Source: Campylobacteraceae bacterium (lineage in GTDB: Bacteria; Campylobacterota; Campylobacteria; Campylobacterales; Arcobacteraceae). Taken from it: a stretch of 47,331 bases of DNA. Below, in pieces: positions 31,285-39,084 of this stretch. The position numbers and the translations under genes are program-made. The notes under the pieces are model-generated. The model made no database searches. It saw only the letters and a program-made list of their open reading frames with translations, and was not told the DNA's origin. Numbering within the stretch: position 1 is the first letter of the stretch; the number at the start of each line of letters is the position of its first letter. Location: assembly GCA_013373175.1 (NCBI GenBank), contig JABXII010000004.1, positions 1 to 47,331 of the forward strand, given 5' to 3'.

Positions 31285-32553
31285 ATGCAAAAAGAAACAA
31301 TTGCAGTTCATGGAGGGTACAACAACAAAGAAGGTTGGGGTACTATGTCTGTGCCAATCGCACAAACTACAGCTTATGCGTTTAGAGATGCTGAACACGC
31401 AGCAAACTTATTTGCATTAAAAGAGTTAGGTTCTATTTATACTAGACTTACAAACCCAACTACTGATGTATTAGAACAAAGATTTGCACAACTTGAAGGT
31501 GGAGCAGCTGCTATTTGTACAGCAAGTGGTCAAGCTGCAATTTTCTATGCTATTGCAAATGTTGCTGAAGCTGGTGATAATATTTTAATCTCAGACAAAT
31601 TATATGGTGGAGCAGTTACTTTATTAACTCACACTATCAAAAGATTTGGTATCAGTGCAAAAGTATTTAAAAGTGCAGATGCTAGTAACTTAGAAGAGCA
31701 AATTGATGATAAAACAAAAGCTATCTTCTTTGAATCATTATCAAACCCACAAATTGCTATTGCAGATGTAGAAAAAATTGTTGAAATCGCTAAAAGAAAT
31801 GGTGTTTTAACAGTTTGTGATAATACAGTTGCAAGTGCAGCTTTATTTAACCCTATTTCTTGGGGAGTAGATGTTGTTGTTCACTCAACTTCTAAATATA
31901 CAAATGGTCAAGGTACAGCTGTAGGTGGTATTGTTGTTGAAAGAGATGGTTTAGCAGAATTCTTCAAAGAAAATGCAAACAGATATTCACACTTTGTTGA
32001 GCCAGATGAGTCATATCATGGATTAGTATATGTTGATGTTCCTCTTCCAAACTTTTGTTTAAGAATTAGATTAAACCTTTTAAGAGATATTGGTGCAACT
32101 CAGTCACCACATAACTCATGGTTACTATTACAAGCAATTGAAACATTAGATATTAGAATGGAAAAACATTCAAATAGTGCTTTAGAAGTAGCTAAATTCT
32201 TAGAGTCTCATCCAAAAGTTAAATCAGTTAACTACCCAGGATTAGAGTCAAACGCAGACTACGAAAAAGCACAAAAATATTTCAAAGATGGTAAGTCTTC
32301 TGGTCTTATCTCATTTGAAGTAGAATCATATGAAGCAGCAAAAACAGTAATTGACCAAGCTAAGTTATTTAGTGTTGTTGTAAACATCGGTGATTCTAAG
32401 TCATTAATTGTACACCCAGCTTCAACTACTCACTCACAAATGAGTGAAGAAGAGTTATTAAAAGCAGGTGTAAATCCTAGCACAGTTAGGTTATCTATTG
32501 GACTAGAAAATCCAAAAGATTTAATTGAAGACTTAGAGCAAGCATTAGCGTAA
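31285..32553 (+). CDS. metY: O-acetylhomoserine sulfhydrylase (homocysteine synthase)
   Basis: A 422-residue Cys/Met-metabolism PLP enzyme. Landmarks are the N-terminal ETIAVHGGYNNKEGWGTMSV, YTRLTNPTTDVLEQRFAQLE, and the PLP lysine in HSTSKYTNGQGTAVGG. The insertion between the lysine and the C-terminal half, and the full length, fit O-acetylhomoserine sulfhydrylase better than cystathionine gamma-synthase. It would combine sulfide with O-acetylhomoserine in the methionine pathway. It leads the sulfur block with a near-consensus promoter and is followed by the Rrf2 gene after 10 nt. Confidence 0.92.
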   Translation: MQKETIAVHGGYNNKEGWGTMSVPIAQTTAYAFRDAEHAANLFALKELGSIYTRLTNPTTDVLEQRFAQLEGGAAAICTASGQAAIFYAIANVAEAGDNILISDKLYGGAVTLLTHTIKRFGISAKVFKSADASNLEEQIDDKTKAIFFESLSNPQIAIADVEKIVEIAKRNGVLTVCDNTVASAALFNPISWGVDVVVHSTSKYTNGQGTAVGGIVVERDGLAEFFKENANRYSHFVEPDESYHGLVYVDVPLPNFCLRIRLNLLRDIGATQSPHNSWLLLQAIETLDIRMEKHSNSALEVAKFLESHPKVKSVNYPGLESNADYEKAQKYFKDGKSSGLISFEVESYEAAKTVIDQAKLFSVVVNIGDSKSLIVHPASTTHSQMSEEELLKAGVNPSTVRLSIGLENPKDLIEDLEQALA

Positions 32554-32563
32554 GGATAAAATA

Positions 32564-32977
32564 ATGCCTCTAATTTCAACAAAAGGTGTATATGGATTAA
32601 CTGCCATGTATGAATTAAGCAAGCACGAAGATGACTCTCCCATGCAAATCAAGGAGATCTCTTCAAATGCGAATATTCCACAAAACTACCTTGAACAATT
32701 ACTAGGGAAGTTAAGACGTGCTCAACTTGTAAAGAGTATTAGAGGAGCAAAAGGTGGATATGTGTTAGCTCAAAAACCAGAAGATATTTCAGTAAAGGAT
32801 ATTTTAGTTGCCCTAGAAGGTGATTTAAAAATCGTTGATAGTAAAGCTGATAATCCTATATTAAATATTTTCTTTGATGATGCTAAGAAAAGTACAAAAG
32901 AACTGTTTGATATCTCACTAGCGAAGTTAGATGAGTATCAAGATAAATACAACGAATTTTTACATTACAGTATATAA
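32564..32977 (+). CDS. Cysteine-free Rrf2 regulator, CymR-like
   Basis: A 137-residue Rrf2 winged-helix protein: ISTKGVYGLTAMYELSKHED, IKEISSNANIPQNYLEQLLG, and KSIRGAKGGYVLAQKPEDIS. There is no cysteine anywhere, so it cannot ligate an Fe-S cluster like IscR or NsrR. That and its place between metY and cysK point to a CymR-like repressor, which in Firmicutes senses cysteine status through a complex with CysK. It ends in Tyr-Ser-Ile; a C-terminal Ile is what CysE and CdiA toxins insert into the CysK active site. AAGGA precedes the ATG. Confidence 0.85.
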   Translation: MPLISTKGVYGLTAMYELSKHEDDSPMQIKEISSNANIPQNYLEQLLGKLRRAQLVKSIRGAKGGYVLAQKPEDISVKDILVALEGDLKIVDSKADNPILNIFFDDAKKSTKELFDISLAKLDEYQDKYNEFLHYSI

Positions 32978-32983
32978 AGTTTA

Positions 32984-33006
32984 AGAGCAACTCGTTGCTC
33001 TCTTTA
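32984..33006 (+). terminator. Weak hairpin after the Rrf2 gene
   Basis: Stem AGAGCAA / TTGCTCT with loop CTCG, followed by CTTT. The tail is poor, so it may only attenuate. Confidence 0.45.
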
Positions 33007-33013
33007 GAGTTTG

Positions 33014-33087
33014 CTTCTTTAGTGATAATTCACTTATCACGGGAAAAGAAGTTATTTAATTTAAATTACGGTCCCTTTATATTTGGG
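33014..33087 (+). promoter_or_regulatory. Two successive stem-loops upstream of cysK
   Basis: First: GTGATAA / TTATCAC (33022-33028, 33034-33040), extended by CTTCTTT / AAAGAAG (33014-33020, 33045-33051). Second: GTCCC / GGGAC with loop TTTATATTT near 33071-33089. They lie in the 132-bp gap before cysK and may be operators or leader RNA structure. They do not match a SAM-I riboswitch. Confidence 0.45.
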
Positions 33088-33109
33088 ACAAATTGAAAGG
33101 ATATAAAAA

Positions 33110-34036
33110 ATGAAATTTGCACAAAATGTTACAGAATTAATCGGAAACACTCCTCTTGTAAAGTTACAAGCAGCAAGTGAAAAAAGTGGAGCTACAGTAT
33201 TAGGAAAATGTGAGTTTATGAACCCAACTCATTCAGTAAAAGATAGAATTGGTACAAACATGATTAAAGCTGCTTTAGAGCAAAACTTAATCAATGAAAA
33301 CACAACAGTTATTGAGCCAACATCAGGAAACACTGGTATTGCATTAGCATCTGTTTGTGCAGGACTTGGTATTAAACTAATCCTTACTATGCCTTCATCA
33401 ATGAGTATTGAAAGAAGAAAATTATTAAAAGCTTTAGGTGCTGAGCTTGTATTAACTGAGCCAGAAAAAGGAATGAAAGGTGCTGTTGAAAAAGCAAATG
33501 AATTAGCTGAAAAAACTGAAAACTCATTTGTTCCTCAACAATTTGCAAATGAAGCAAACCCAGAAATTCACAGAAAAACAACTGCAAAAGAGATTTTAGA
33601 TGATACAGATGGAAAAGTTGACATCTTAGTTGCAGCTATTGGTACAGGTGGTTCTATCACTGGTATTGGTGAAGTATTAAAAGAGCATAACCCTGATATT
33701 CAAGTAATTGCAGTTGAGCCAGAAGCTTCTCCTGTATTAAGTGGGGGGAAACCAGGACCACATAGAATTCAAGGTATTGGTGCAGGATTTGTTCCAGATG
33801 TATTAAATACTACATTATATGATGAAGTAGTACAAGTTTCAAATGAAGATGCAATTGCAGCTTCTAAAAAACTAGCAAGTAGTGAAGGTCTATTAGTTGG
33901 TATCTCTGCTGGAGCGAATGCATTCATTGCAGAGCAAGTTGCAGCTAGACCAGAAAACAAAGGTAAAACTGTTGTTACTATTCTTTGTGACACAGGAGAA
34001 AGATACCTAAGTGTTGGTCTATATGATGATGAGTAA
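33110..34036 (+). CDS. cysK: Cysteine synthase A (O-acetylserine sulfhydrylase)
   Basis: A 308-residue PLP enzyme that makes cysteine from O-acetylserine and sulfide. It shows ELIGNTPLVKL at the start, the PLP lysine in NPTHSVKDRIGTNM, the substrate loop PTSGNTGIALAS, the phosphate-binding GTGGSITG, and DTGERYLSVGLY at the end. Length and motifs are those of CysK rather than CysM. GAAAGGA precedes the ATG. It follows the Rrf2 regulator, and an 11-bp hairpin at its stop codon separates it from the sulfate-reduction genes. Confidence 0.95.
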   Translation: MKFAQNVTELIGNTPLVKLQAASEKSGATVLGKCEFMNPTHSVKDRIGTNMIKAALEQNLINENTTVIEPTSGNTGIALASVCAGLGIKLILTMPSSMSIERRKLLKALGAELVLTEPEKGMKGAVEKANELAEKTENSFVPQQFANEANPEIHRKTTAKEILDDTDGKVDILVAAIGTGGSITGIGEVLKEHNPDIQVIAVEPEASPVLSGGKPGPHRIQGIGAGFVPDVLNTTLYDEVVQVSNEDAIAASKKLASSEGLLVGISAGANAFIAEQVAARPENKGKTVVTILCDTGERYLSVGLYDDE

Positions 34037-34052
34037 AAACTCATCATCATTT
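34023..34052 (+). terminator. Hairpin at the cysK stop codon (partial terminator)
   Basis: 11-bp perfect stem ATGATGATGAG / CTCATCATCAT with loop TAAAAA (34034-34039), which contains the stop codon, then TTTAATAATT. Only about 20 nt remain before the next start, too few for a separate promoter with leader, so read-through is expected. Confidence 0.6.
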
Positions 34053-34072
34053 AATAATTCTATGGGGTAAAT

Positions 34073-34297
34073 ATGGCAGAAAAAGCATATAGATCAGTTG
34101 TAAAATCTGTCTCTTGGCGTACAGTTGGAACTCTTGATACAATCATCATCTCTTACTTTGTTACTGGTAACTTAACTATGGCAGCTTCAATTGGTTCAAT
34201 TGAACTTGTTACAAAAATGGTGTTGTACTATTTTCATGAAAGAGCATGGAATAAAATTCCCTTTGGAAAAACTAAAGAACCTGATTATCAAATTTAA
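34073..34297 (+). CDS. DUF2061 small membrane protein in the sulfate-assimilation block
   Basis: A 74-residue protein with two short hydrophobic segments. The pattern KSVSWRTVGTLDTIIISYF and ITGxxxxAxxIGxxEL-like GNLTMAASIGSIELVTK, followed by YYFHERAWNKIPFG, is the DUF2061 signature. Its role is unknown, but the family often lies beside cysH/cysD/cysN, suggesting a membrane function in sulfate uptake or reduction. It starts 36 nt after cysK and ends 11 nt before cysH. Confidence 0.85.
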   Translation: MAEKAYRSVVKSVSWRTVGTLDTIIISYFVTGNLTMAASIGSIELVTKMVLYYFHERAWNKIPFGKTKEPDYQI

Positions 34298-34308
34298 AAA
34301 AGGCAATT

Positions 34309-35004
34309 ATGGATATCAATAATTTAAACCAAAAGTTTCAAAGCTCAAATGCACAAGAGATAATAGAATACTTCATAAAGGAGTATGGACAAGATGCTGC
34401 TTTATCAAGTAGCTTAGGTGCAGAGGACCAAGTCTTAACAGACATGATTCTAAAAGTAAATAAAGATGCAAATATCTTTACACTAGATACAGGAAGATTA
34501 CATCCTGAAACATATGATGTTATGGATGCAACAAATCTAAAATATGGTGTTAAGTTAAATGTTTTCTTCCCTTTAAATGAAAAAGTAGAAGAGCTTTATC
34601 AAAAACAAGGTATTAATGGACATTTTGAAAGTATTGATAATAGAAAAAACTGTTGTAATATCAGAAAAATGGAACCTCTTAAACGTGCGTTAAAACCTTT
34701 GAAAGTTTGGATTACTGGTCTTAGAGCAGCACAAAGTGTTACTAGAACAGATATGCCTGTAGTTGAATATGATGAGAACTTTGAAGTTATCAAAGTAAAT
34801 CCTCTAATCAACTGGAGTGAAGAAGATGTATGGGATTACATTAAACAAAACAGTGTTCCATATAATAAACTTCATGACCAAGGATATCCAAGTATTGGAT
34901 GCGCACCCTGTACTAGGCCAGTTAAAGCTGGCGAAGATATTAGAGCTGGAAGATGGTGGTGGGAAAACCCCGAGCATAAAGAGTGCGGATTACACGCAAA
35001 GTAG
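34309..35004 (+). CDS. cysH: Assimilatory adenylylsulfate reductase (Fe-S type CysH)
   Basis: A 231-residue PAPS-reductase-family enzyme. Two Cys pairs, RKNCCNIRKMEPL and GCAPCTRPV, supply a 4Fe-4S cluster, and the catalytic Cys is in the terminal KECGLH. The cluster ligands indicate the type that reduces APS directly to sulfite, so no APS kinase is required, and none is seen in the window. Other motifs are SSSLGAEDQVL near residue 31 and LDTGRLHPET. It lies directly before cysD and cysN, which make APS. Confidence 0.93.
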   Translation: MDINNLNQKFQSSNAQEIIEYFIKEYGQDAALSSSLGAEDQVLTDMILKVNKDANIFTLDTGRLHPETYDVMDATNLKYGVKLNVFFPLNEKVEELYQKQGINGHFESIDNRKNCCNIRKMEPLKRALKPLKVWITGLRAAQSVTRTDMPVVEYDENFEVIKVNPLINWSEEDVWDYIKQNSVPYNKLHDQGYPSIGCAPCTRPVKAGEDIRAGRWWWENPEHKECGLHAK

Positions 35005-35074
35005 TAAATTATAGATGAACTCAAACTTTTTATTTGAAGAAATCTAAAACAAAGAATTAATGGGACGATATAAA

Positions 35075-35998
35075 ATGAGTGAATTAAAGATAAGTAACGA
35101 AAGACTTACACATTTAAAACAATTAGAAGCAGAATCTATGCATATTATGAGAGAAGTAATAGCTGAATTTTCTAATCCAGCAATGCTTTACTCAGTAGGA
35201 AAAGACTCTTCTGTAATGCTACATATTTTACAAAAGGCTTTTTACCCTGCACCTCCACCATTACCATTAGTACATGTTGATACTAAATGGAAATTTAAAG
35301 AGATGATTGAGTTTAGAGATAGACGAGCAAAAGAAGTGGGAATGGAACTTATTGTTTACTCTAATCCAAAAGGTTTAGAGATGAACATTTCACCTTTTGA
35401 ACATGGTTCTGCTTTACATACAGATGTTATGAAAACTCAAGGTTTAAAGCAAATGCTAGATATCCAAAAGTTTGATGCAGTATTTGGTGGAGCTAGACGT
35501 GATGAAGAAAAATCAAGAGCTAAAGAAAGAATTTACTCATTTAGAGATGAAAACCATAGATGGGACCCAAAAAACCAAAGACCAGAGTTATGGAATATCT
35601 ATAACGGTAGACACACAAAAGGTGAATCTATTAGAGTATTCCCTTTATCAAACTGGACTGAGCTTGATATTTGGCAATATATCTATTTAGAAGAGATACC
35701 TATTCCTGATTTATACTTCTCAAAAGAAAGAGATGTAGTTGAATATATGGGTACAAAAATCATGGTAGATGATGAAAGAATGCCTGAAGAATTAAGAGCT
35801 ACTGCTAAAAAAGAAAAAGTGAGATTTAGAACACTTGGATGTTATCCATTAACAGGAGCAGTAAATAGTGAAGCAACAACTCTACCTGAGATTATTCAAG
35901 AGATGTTAGTTTGTACAACTAGTGAAAGACAAGGTAGATTAATTGATAGTGATGGTGACGCATCAATGGAGAAGAAAAAACAAGAGGGGTATTTTTAA
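35075..35998 (+). CDS. cysD: Sulfate adenylyltransferase subunit 2
   Basis: About 307 residues from the ATG at 35075 ([20 protein letters not shown]); an ATG five codons earlier at 35060 is possible and neither has a strong ribosome-binding site. It is the adenylyl-transfer subunit of ATP sulfurylase. The PP-loop is [13 protein letters not shown], followed by [29 protein letters not shown], and the C-terminal [14 protein letters not shown]. With the GTPase CysN it converts sulfate and ATP to APS. Its stop overlaps the cysN start codon by one base. Confidence 0.95.
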   Translation: MSELKISNERLTHLKQLEAESMHIMREVIAEFSNPAMLYSVGKDSSVMLHILQKAFYPAPPPLPLVHVDTKWKFKEMIEFRDRRAKEVGMELIVYSNPKGLEMNISPFEHGSALHTDVMKTQGLKQMLDIQKFDAVFGGARRDEEKSRAKERIYSFRDENHRWDPKNQRPELWNIYNGRHTKGESIRVFPLSNWTELDIWQYIYLEEIPIPDLYFSKERDVVEYMGTKIMVDDERMPEELRATAKKEKVRFRTLGCYPLTGAVNSEATTLPEIIQEMLVCTTSERQGRLIDSDGDASMEKKKQEGYF

Positions 35999-37458
35999 TG
36001 GCACACCAATCAGATTTAATTGCTGAAAATATTGAACAATATTTAAAAGAGCATGAACACAAAGAGATATTAAGATTTATTACTTGTGGGTCTGTTGATG
36101 ATGGAAAGTCAACTTTAATTGGAAGACTTCTTTATGATTCAAAAATGATTTTTGAAGATCAATTAGCATCTATTGAAAAAGACTCTAAAAAAAGTGGTAC
36201 AACAGGGGATAAAATTGACCTTGCACTTTTAGTTGATGGTCTTGCAAGTGAGAGAGAACAAGGTATTACTATTGATGTTGCCTATAGATTCTTCTCAACT
36301 GATAAAAGAAAGTTTATTATTGCAGATACTCCAGGTCACGAGCAATATACAAGAAACATGGCTACAGGAGCTAGTACAGCCGACTTAGCAATTATTCTTA
36401 TTGATGCAAGACAAGGTGTTTTAACTCAAACTAAAAGACACTCTTATATAGCTTCTTTATTAGGAATAAAAAACCTAATTGTTGCTATTAATAAAATGGA
36501 CTTAGTTGACTTTAGCCAAGAGAGATTTAAAGAGATTAAAAAAGATTATGAAGAGATTATTCCAAAACTTCCTCATAATGAAGATATTAACTTTAACTAT
36601 ATTCCAATCTCTGCATTAGATGGAGATAATATTGTTTCAAACTCTCCTAAATCACCTTGGTATGCAGGTAAACCTTTAATGGAATTACTTGATACTGTTG
36701 AAATTCACCATGATGAGAATGATGACTTTAGATTACCAGTTCAATATGTTTCAAGACCTCACTTAAACTTTAGAGGTTTCTCTGGAACTATTGCAAGTGG
36801 TACTATTAGTGTTGGTGATGAGATTACAGTTTTACCATCAAGAAAAACATCAGTTGTTAAATCAATTGTTTCAAATGATATAAAAGATTTAAGACCAATT
36901 GGAAAAGATGAAACTGTTGAAACTATTGAAACTGCATATGCACCAATGGCTACAACAATTACATTAAAAGATGAAATTGATATTAGTAGAGGAGATATGA
37001 TTGTAAAATCAAACTCTATTCCTAAAGTTTCAAACAAACTAAATGTAATGGTAGTTTGGATGGATGAAAAACCAATGGAATTAAATAATAGCTATATCAT
37101 TAAAAGAGCTACTTCTGTTATAAATGGTTCATTTAAAGCAGTTGAGTTTAAAAAAGATATTAATAGCTTTAAAGAAATTTCTGCTGACACTCTTGAGTTA
37201 AATGATATTGCGAAATGTTCTTTATCACTTGACAGACAAATTGCTGTTGATTCATACTATGAAAATAGACACACTGGAAGCTTTATTATCATCGATAGAT
37301 ATACAAACTCAACGGTTGGTGCTGGTATGATTGTAGATGCACAAGAAAGTCAAGATAATGAAGATCAAACAAGAGACTATACAGAAGCTGAAATAGCTTT
37401 AAATAAATATATTAGAGATAACTTCCCTGAGTGGGGATGTAAAGAGATTTTAGGATAA
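35998..37458 (+). CDS. cysN: Sulfate adenylyltransferase subunit 1 (GTPase)
   Basis: A 486-residue EF-Tu-like GTPase that drives APS formation by CysD. G1 is GSVDDGKST near residue 31, switch regions include EREQGITIDVAYR, G3 is DTPGHEQYTRNMA, and G4 is INKMD. Beta-barrel domains follow. There is no C-terminal APS kinase domain as in CysNC/NodQ fusions (which exceed 600 residues), in line with the APS-specific CysH upstream. It lies 3 nt before the siroheme reductase gene. Confidence 0.95.
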   Translation: MAHQSDLIAENIEQYLKEHEHKEILRFITCGSVDDGKSTLIGRLLYDSKMIFEDQLASIEKDSKKSGTTGDKIDLALLVDGLASEREQGITIDVAYRFFSTDKRKFIIADTPGHEQYTRNMATGASTADLAIILIDARQGVLTQTKRHSYIASLLGIKNLIVAINKMDLVDFSQERFKEIKKDYEEIIPKLPHNEDINFNYIPISALDGDNIVSNSPKSPWYAGKPLMELLDTVEIHHDENDDFRLPVQYVSRPHLNFRGFSGTIASGTISVGDEITVLPSRKTSVVKSIVSNDIKDLRPIGKDETVETIETAYAPMATTITLKDEIDISRGDMIVKSNSIPKVSNKLNVMVVWMDEKPMELNNSYIIKRATSVINGSFKAVEFKKDINSFKEISADTLELNDIAKCSLSLDRQIAVDSYYENRHTGSFIIIDRYTNSTVGAGMIVDAQESQDNEDQTRDYTEAEIALNKYIRDNFPEWGCKEILG

Positions 37459-37461
37459 CTC

Positions 37462-39018
37462 ATGGCAAAAGAAACTAAAGCACAAAGAGTAGAACGTATT
37501 AAAAAAGAGAAAGATGGTCTTGATGTACTTCAAGACATCTATCTTTATGCAGTTACAGGGGAAGAAGTAGACCCAGAAGATATTGATAGATTTAAATGGT
37601 ACGGAATGTACACACAAAACAAGAACTTACAAGCAGACGATGATAACACTTTATATTTTATGCTTAGAGTTAAACTTGAAGGTGGACAATTAACGCTTCC
37701 TCAATTAAAAGTTGTATCTGAAATATCTGAAAAATATGCAAGGGGAACTGCTGATTTCACTACTAGACAAGATTTACAATTTCACTTTATCAAAGTAGTT
37801 GATTTACCTGAAATTTTCAGACTTCTTGATACAGTAGGACTTTCATCTATTTTTGCAGCAGGAGATGTTCCAAGAAACGTAGTATCATGTCCTATAAATG
37901 GAATTGACCATGAAGAAATAGCTGATGTTAGAGAAACAGTTGATAAGCTAAATGAAGCCTTTAAAGGTAATAGATTATTCTCTAATCTTCCTAGAAAATA
38001 TAAAATAGGTGTAAATGGATGTTCTAAAAACTGTATGCACCATGAAATTCAAGATGTTAGTTTTAATGCTGTAAAACAAGAAAATGGAAAAGTTCAATTT
38101 GCACTTAGTGTTGGTGGAGGATTAGCTTCAAATAAAAGAATTGCAAATCATATTGGATATGTAACTCCTTCACAGGTTGTTCCTACGGCTAAAGCTATTA
38201 CTAAAATCTATAGAGACCATGGATTAAGAGAAAAAAGAAATAAAGCTAGACTTGGACACTTAATTGAAGAGTGGGGATTAGAAAAATTTGTTGAACAGTT
38301 ACAAGCTTCTTTAACATTTAAAATCAAAGAACCAAATGATATTGAATATACAAACTCAAGATTTAGAGAGCACTTTGGAATTCATGAGAGTAAAGAAAAA
38401 GGTAAAAGCTATATTGGATGTGCATTAAACTCTGGACATATTGGAGTTGATGGATTAAATAATCTAATAAATCTATTTGAAAAGTATGAAGCAACTGCAC
38501 TAAAATGTACAGTTACTCAAAATTTAATTATATTAGATGCTCCAAGTTCAAAAGCCCAAGAATTTGCTAAAGAATTAGAGAAAGTGAATATCTATCCATA
38601 TCCATCTAACTTTAGAGCAAGGGTTCAAGCTTGTACTGGAATTGACTTCTGTAAATTTGCTATTTCAGAAACAAAAGGTGTTGCAAAAAGATTAGTTGAC
38701 CATTTAGAAAATAAATTCCCTGATTTTGGGGAAAGAGTTTCTATTTCTGTAAATGGTTGCCCTAACTCATGTGCACACCCACATATTGTTGACCTTGGAT
38801 TTATGGGAACAAAAGTTAAGAAAGATGGGAAAACTGTTACAGGTTTTGAACTTCTTGTTGGTGGATTCCTTGAAGGTGATAAATCACAATTTAATCAAAA
38901 AACAGGAATCAAATTTGCAGCTGAAGATGTAAATGAAAATGTGGAAGATTTAATAAATGAATATTTATCTTCTGAACATTCATCATTCCACGATTACATC
39001 ATCACAAAAGCAAAATAG
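37462..39018 (+). CDS. Siroheme nitrite/sulfite reductase (probably assimilatory sulfite reductase)
   Basis: A 518-residue siroheme-4Fe-4S enzyme with duplicated ferredoxin-like halves. The cofactor cysteines are in QACTGIDFCKFA and VNGCPNSCAHPHIVD, the standard CX5C...CX3C pattern. The first half has TRQDLQFHF and VNGCSKNCMHHE. Sequence alone does not separate sulfite from nitrite use; location after cysHDN makes sulfite to sulfide the likely reaction. No flavoprotein partner is seen, so a ferredoxin is the probable donor. A hairpin follows. Confidence 0.92.
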   Translation: MAKETKAQRVERIKKEKDGLDVLQDIYLYAVTGEEVDPEDIDRFKWYGMYTQNKNLQADDDNTLYFMLRVKLEGGQLTLPQLKVVSEISEKYARGTADFTTRQDLQFHFIKVVDLPEIFRLLDTVGLSSIFAAGDVPRNVVSCPINGIDHEEIADVRETVDKLNEAFKGNRLFSNLPRKYKIGVNGCSKNCMHHEIQDVSFNAVKQENGKVQFALSVGGGLASNKRIANHIGYVTPSQVVPTAKAITKIYRDHGLREKRNKARLGHLIEEWGLEKFVEQLQASLTFKIKEPNDIEYTNSRFREHFGIHESKEKGKSYIGCALNSGHIGVDGLNNLINLFEKYEATALKCTVTQNLIILDAPSSKAQEFAKELEKVNIYPYPSNFRARVQACTGIDFCKFAISETKGVAKRLVDHLENKFPDFGERVSISVNGCPNSCAHPHIVDLGFMGTKVKKDGKTVTGFELLVGGFLEGDKSQFNQKTGIKFAAEDVNENVEDLINEYLSSEHSSFHDYIITKAK

Positions 39019-39047
39019 TAGAAAAGATTAAATTCTTTTCTATTATT
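39019..39047 (+). terminator. Terminator after the siroheme reductase
   Basis: Perfect 9-bp stem TAGAAAAGA / TCTTTTCTA with loop TTAAAT, then TTATTAATT. Its left arm begins at the stop codon. Confidence 0.65.
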
Positions 39048-39072
39048 AATTAAACATATAATTTAAATAAGT

Positions 39073-39078
39073 TAAAAT
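39073..39078 (+). promoter_or_regulatory. -10-like box 6 nt before the class V aminotransferase start
   Basis: AAGTTAAAAT, then six bases and ATG at 39085. The start codon has no Shine-Dalgarno sequence. The layout matches 2153-2158 before the bioC-like gene and suggests a leaderless mRNA. Confidence 0.4.
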
Positions 39079-39084
39079 TATTTA

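Noticed and set aside
32564-32977. IscR or NsrR identity for the Rrf2 regulator
   Set aside because: The protein contains no cysteine, so it cannot hold the Fe-S cluster that defines those regulators.
33014-33087. SAM or other known riboswitch before cysK
   Set aside because: The conserved cores of SAM-I and SAM-II that I know are absent; only simple hairpins are present.
34817-35014. 65-aa frame overlapping the cysH 3' end
   Set aside because: It lies in another frame of a well-supported gene and has no independent ribosome-binding site or recognisable domain.
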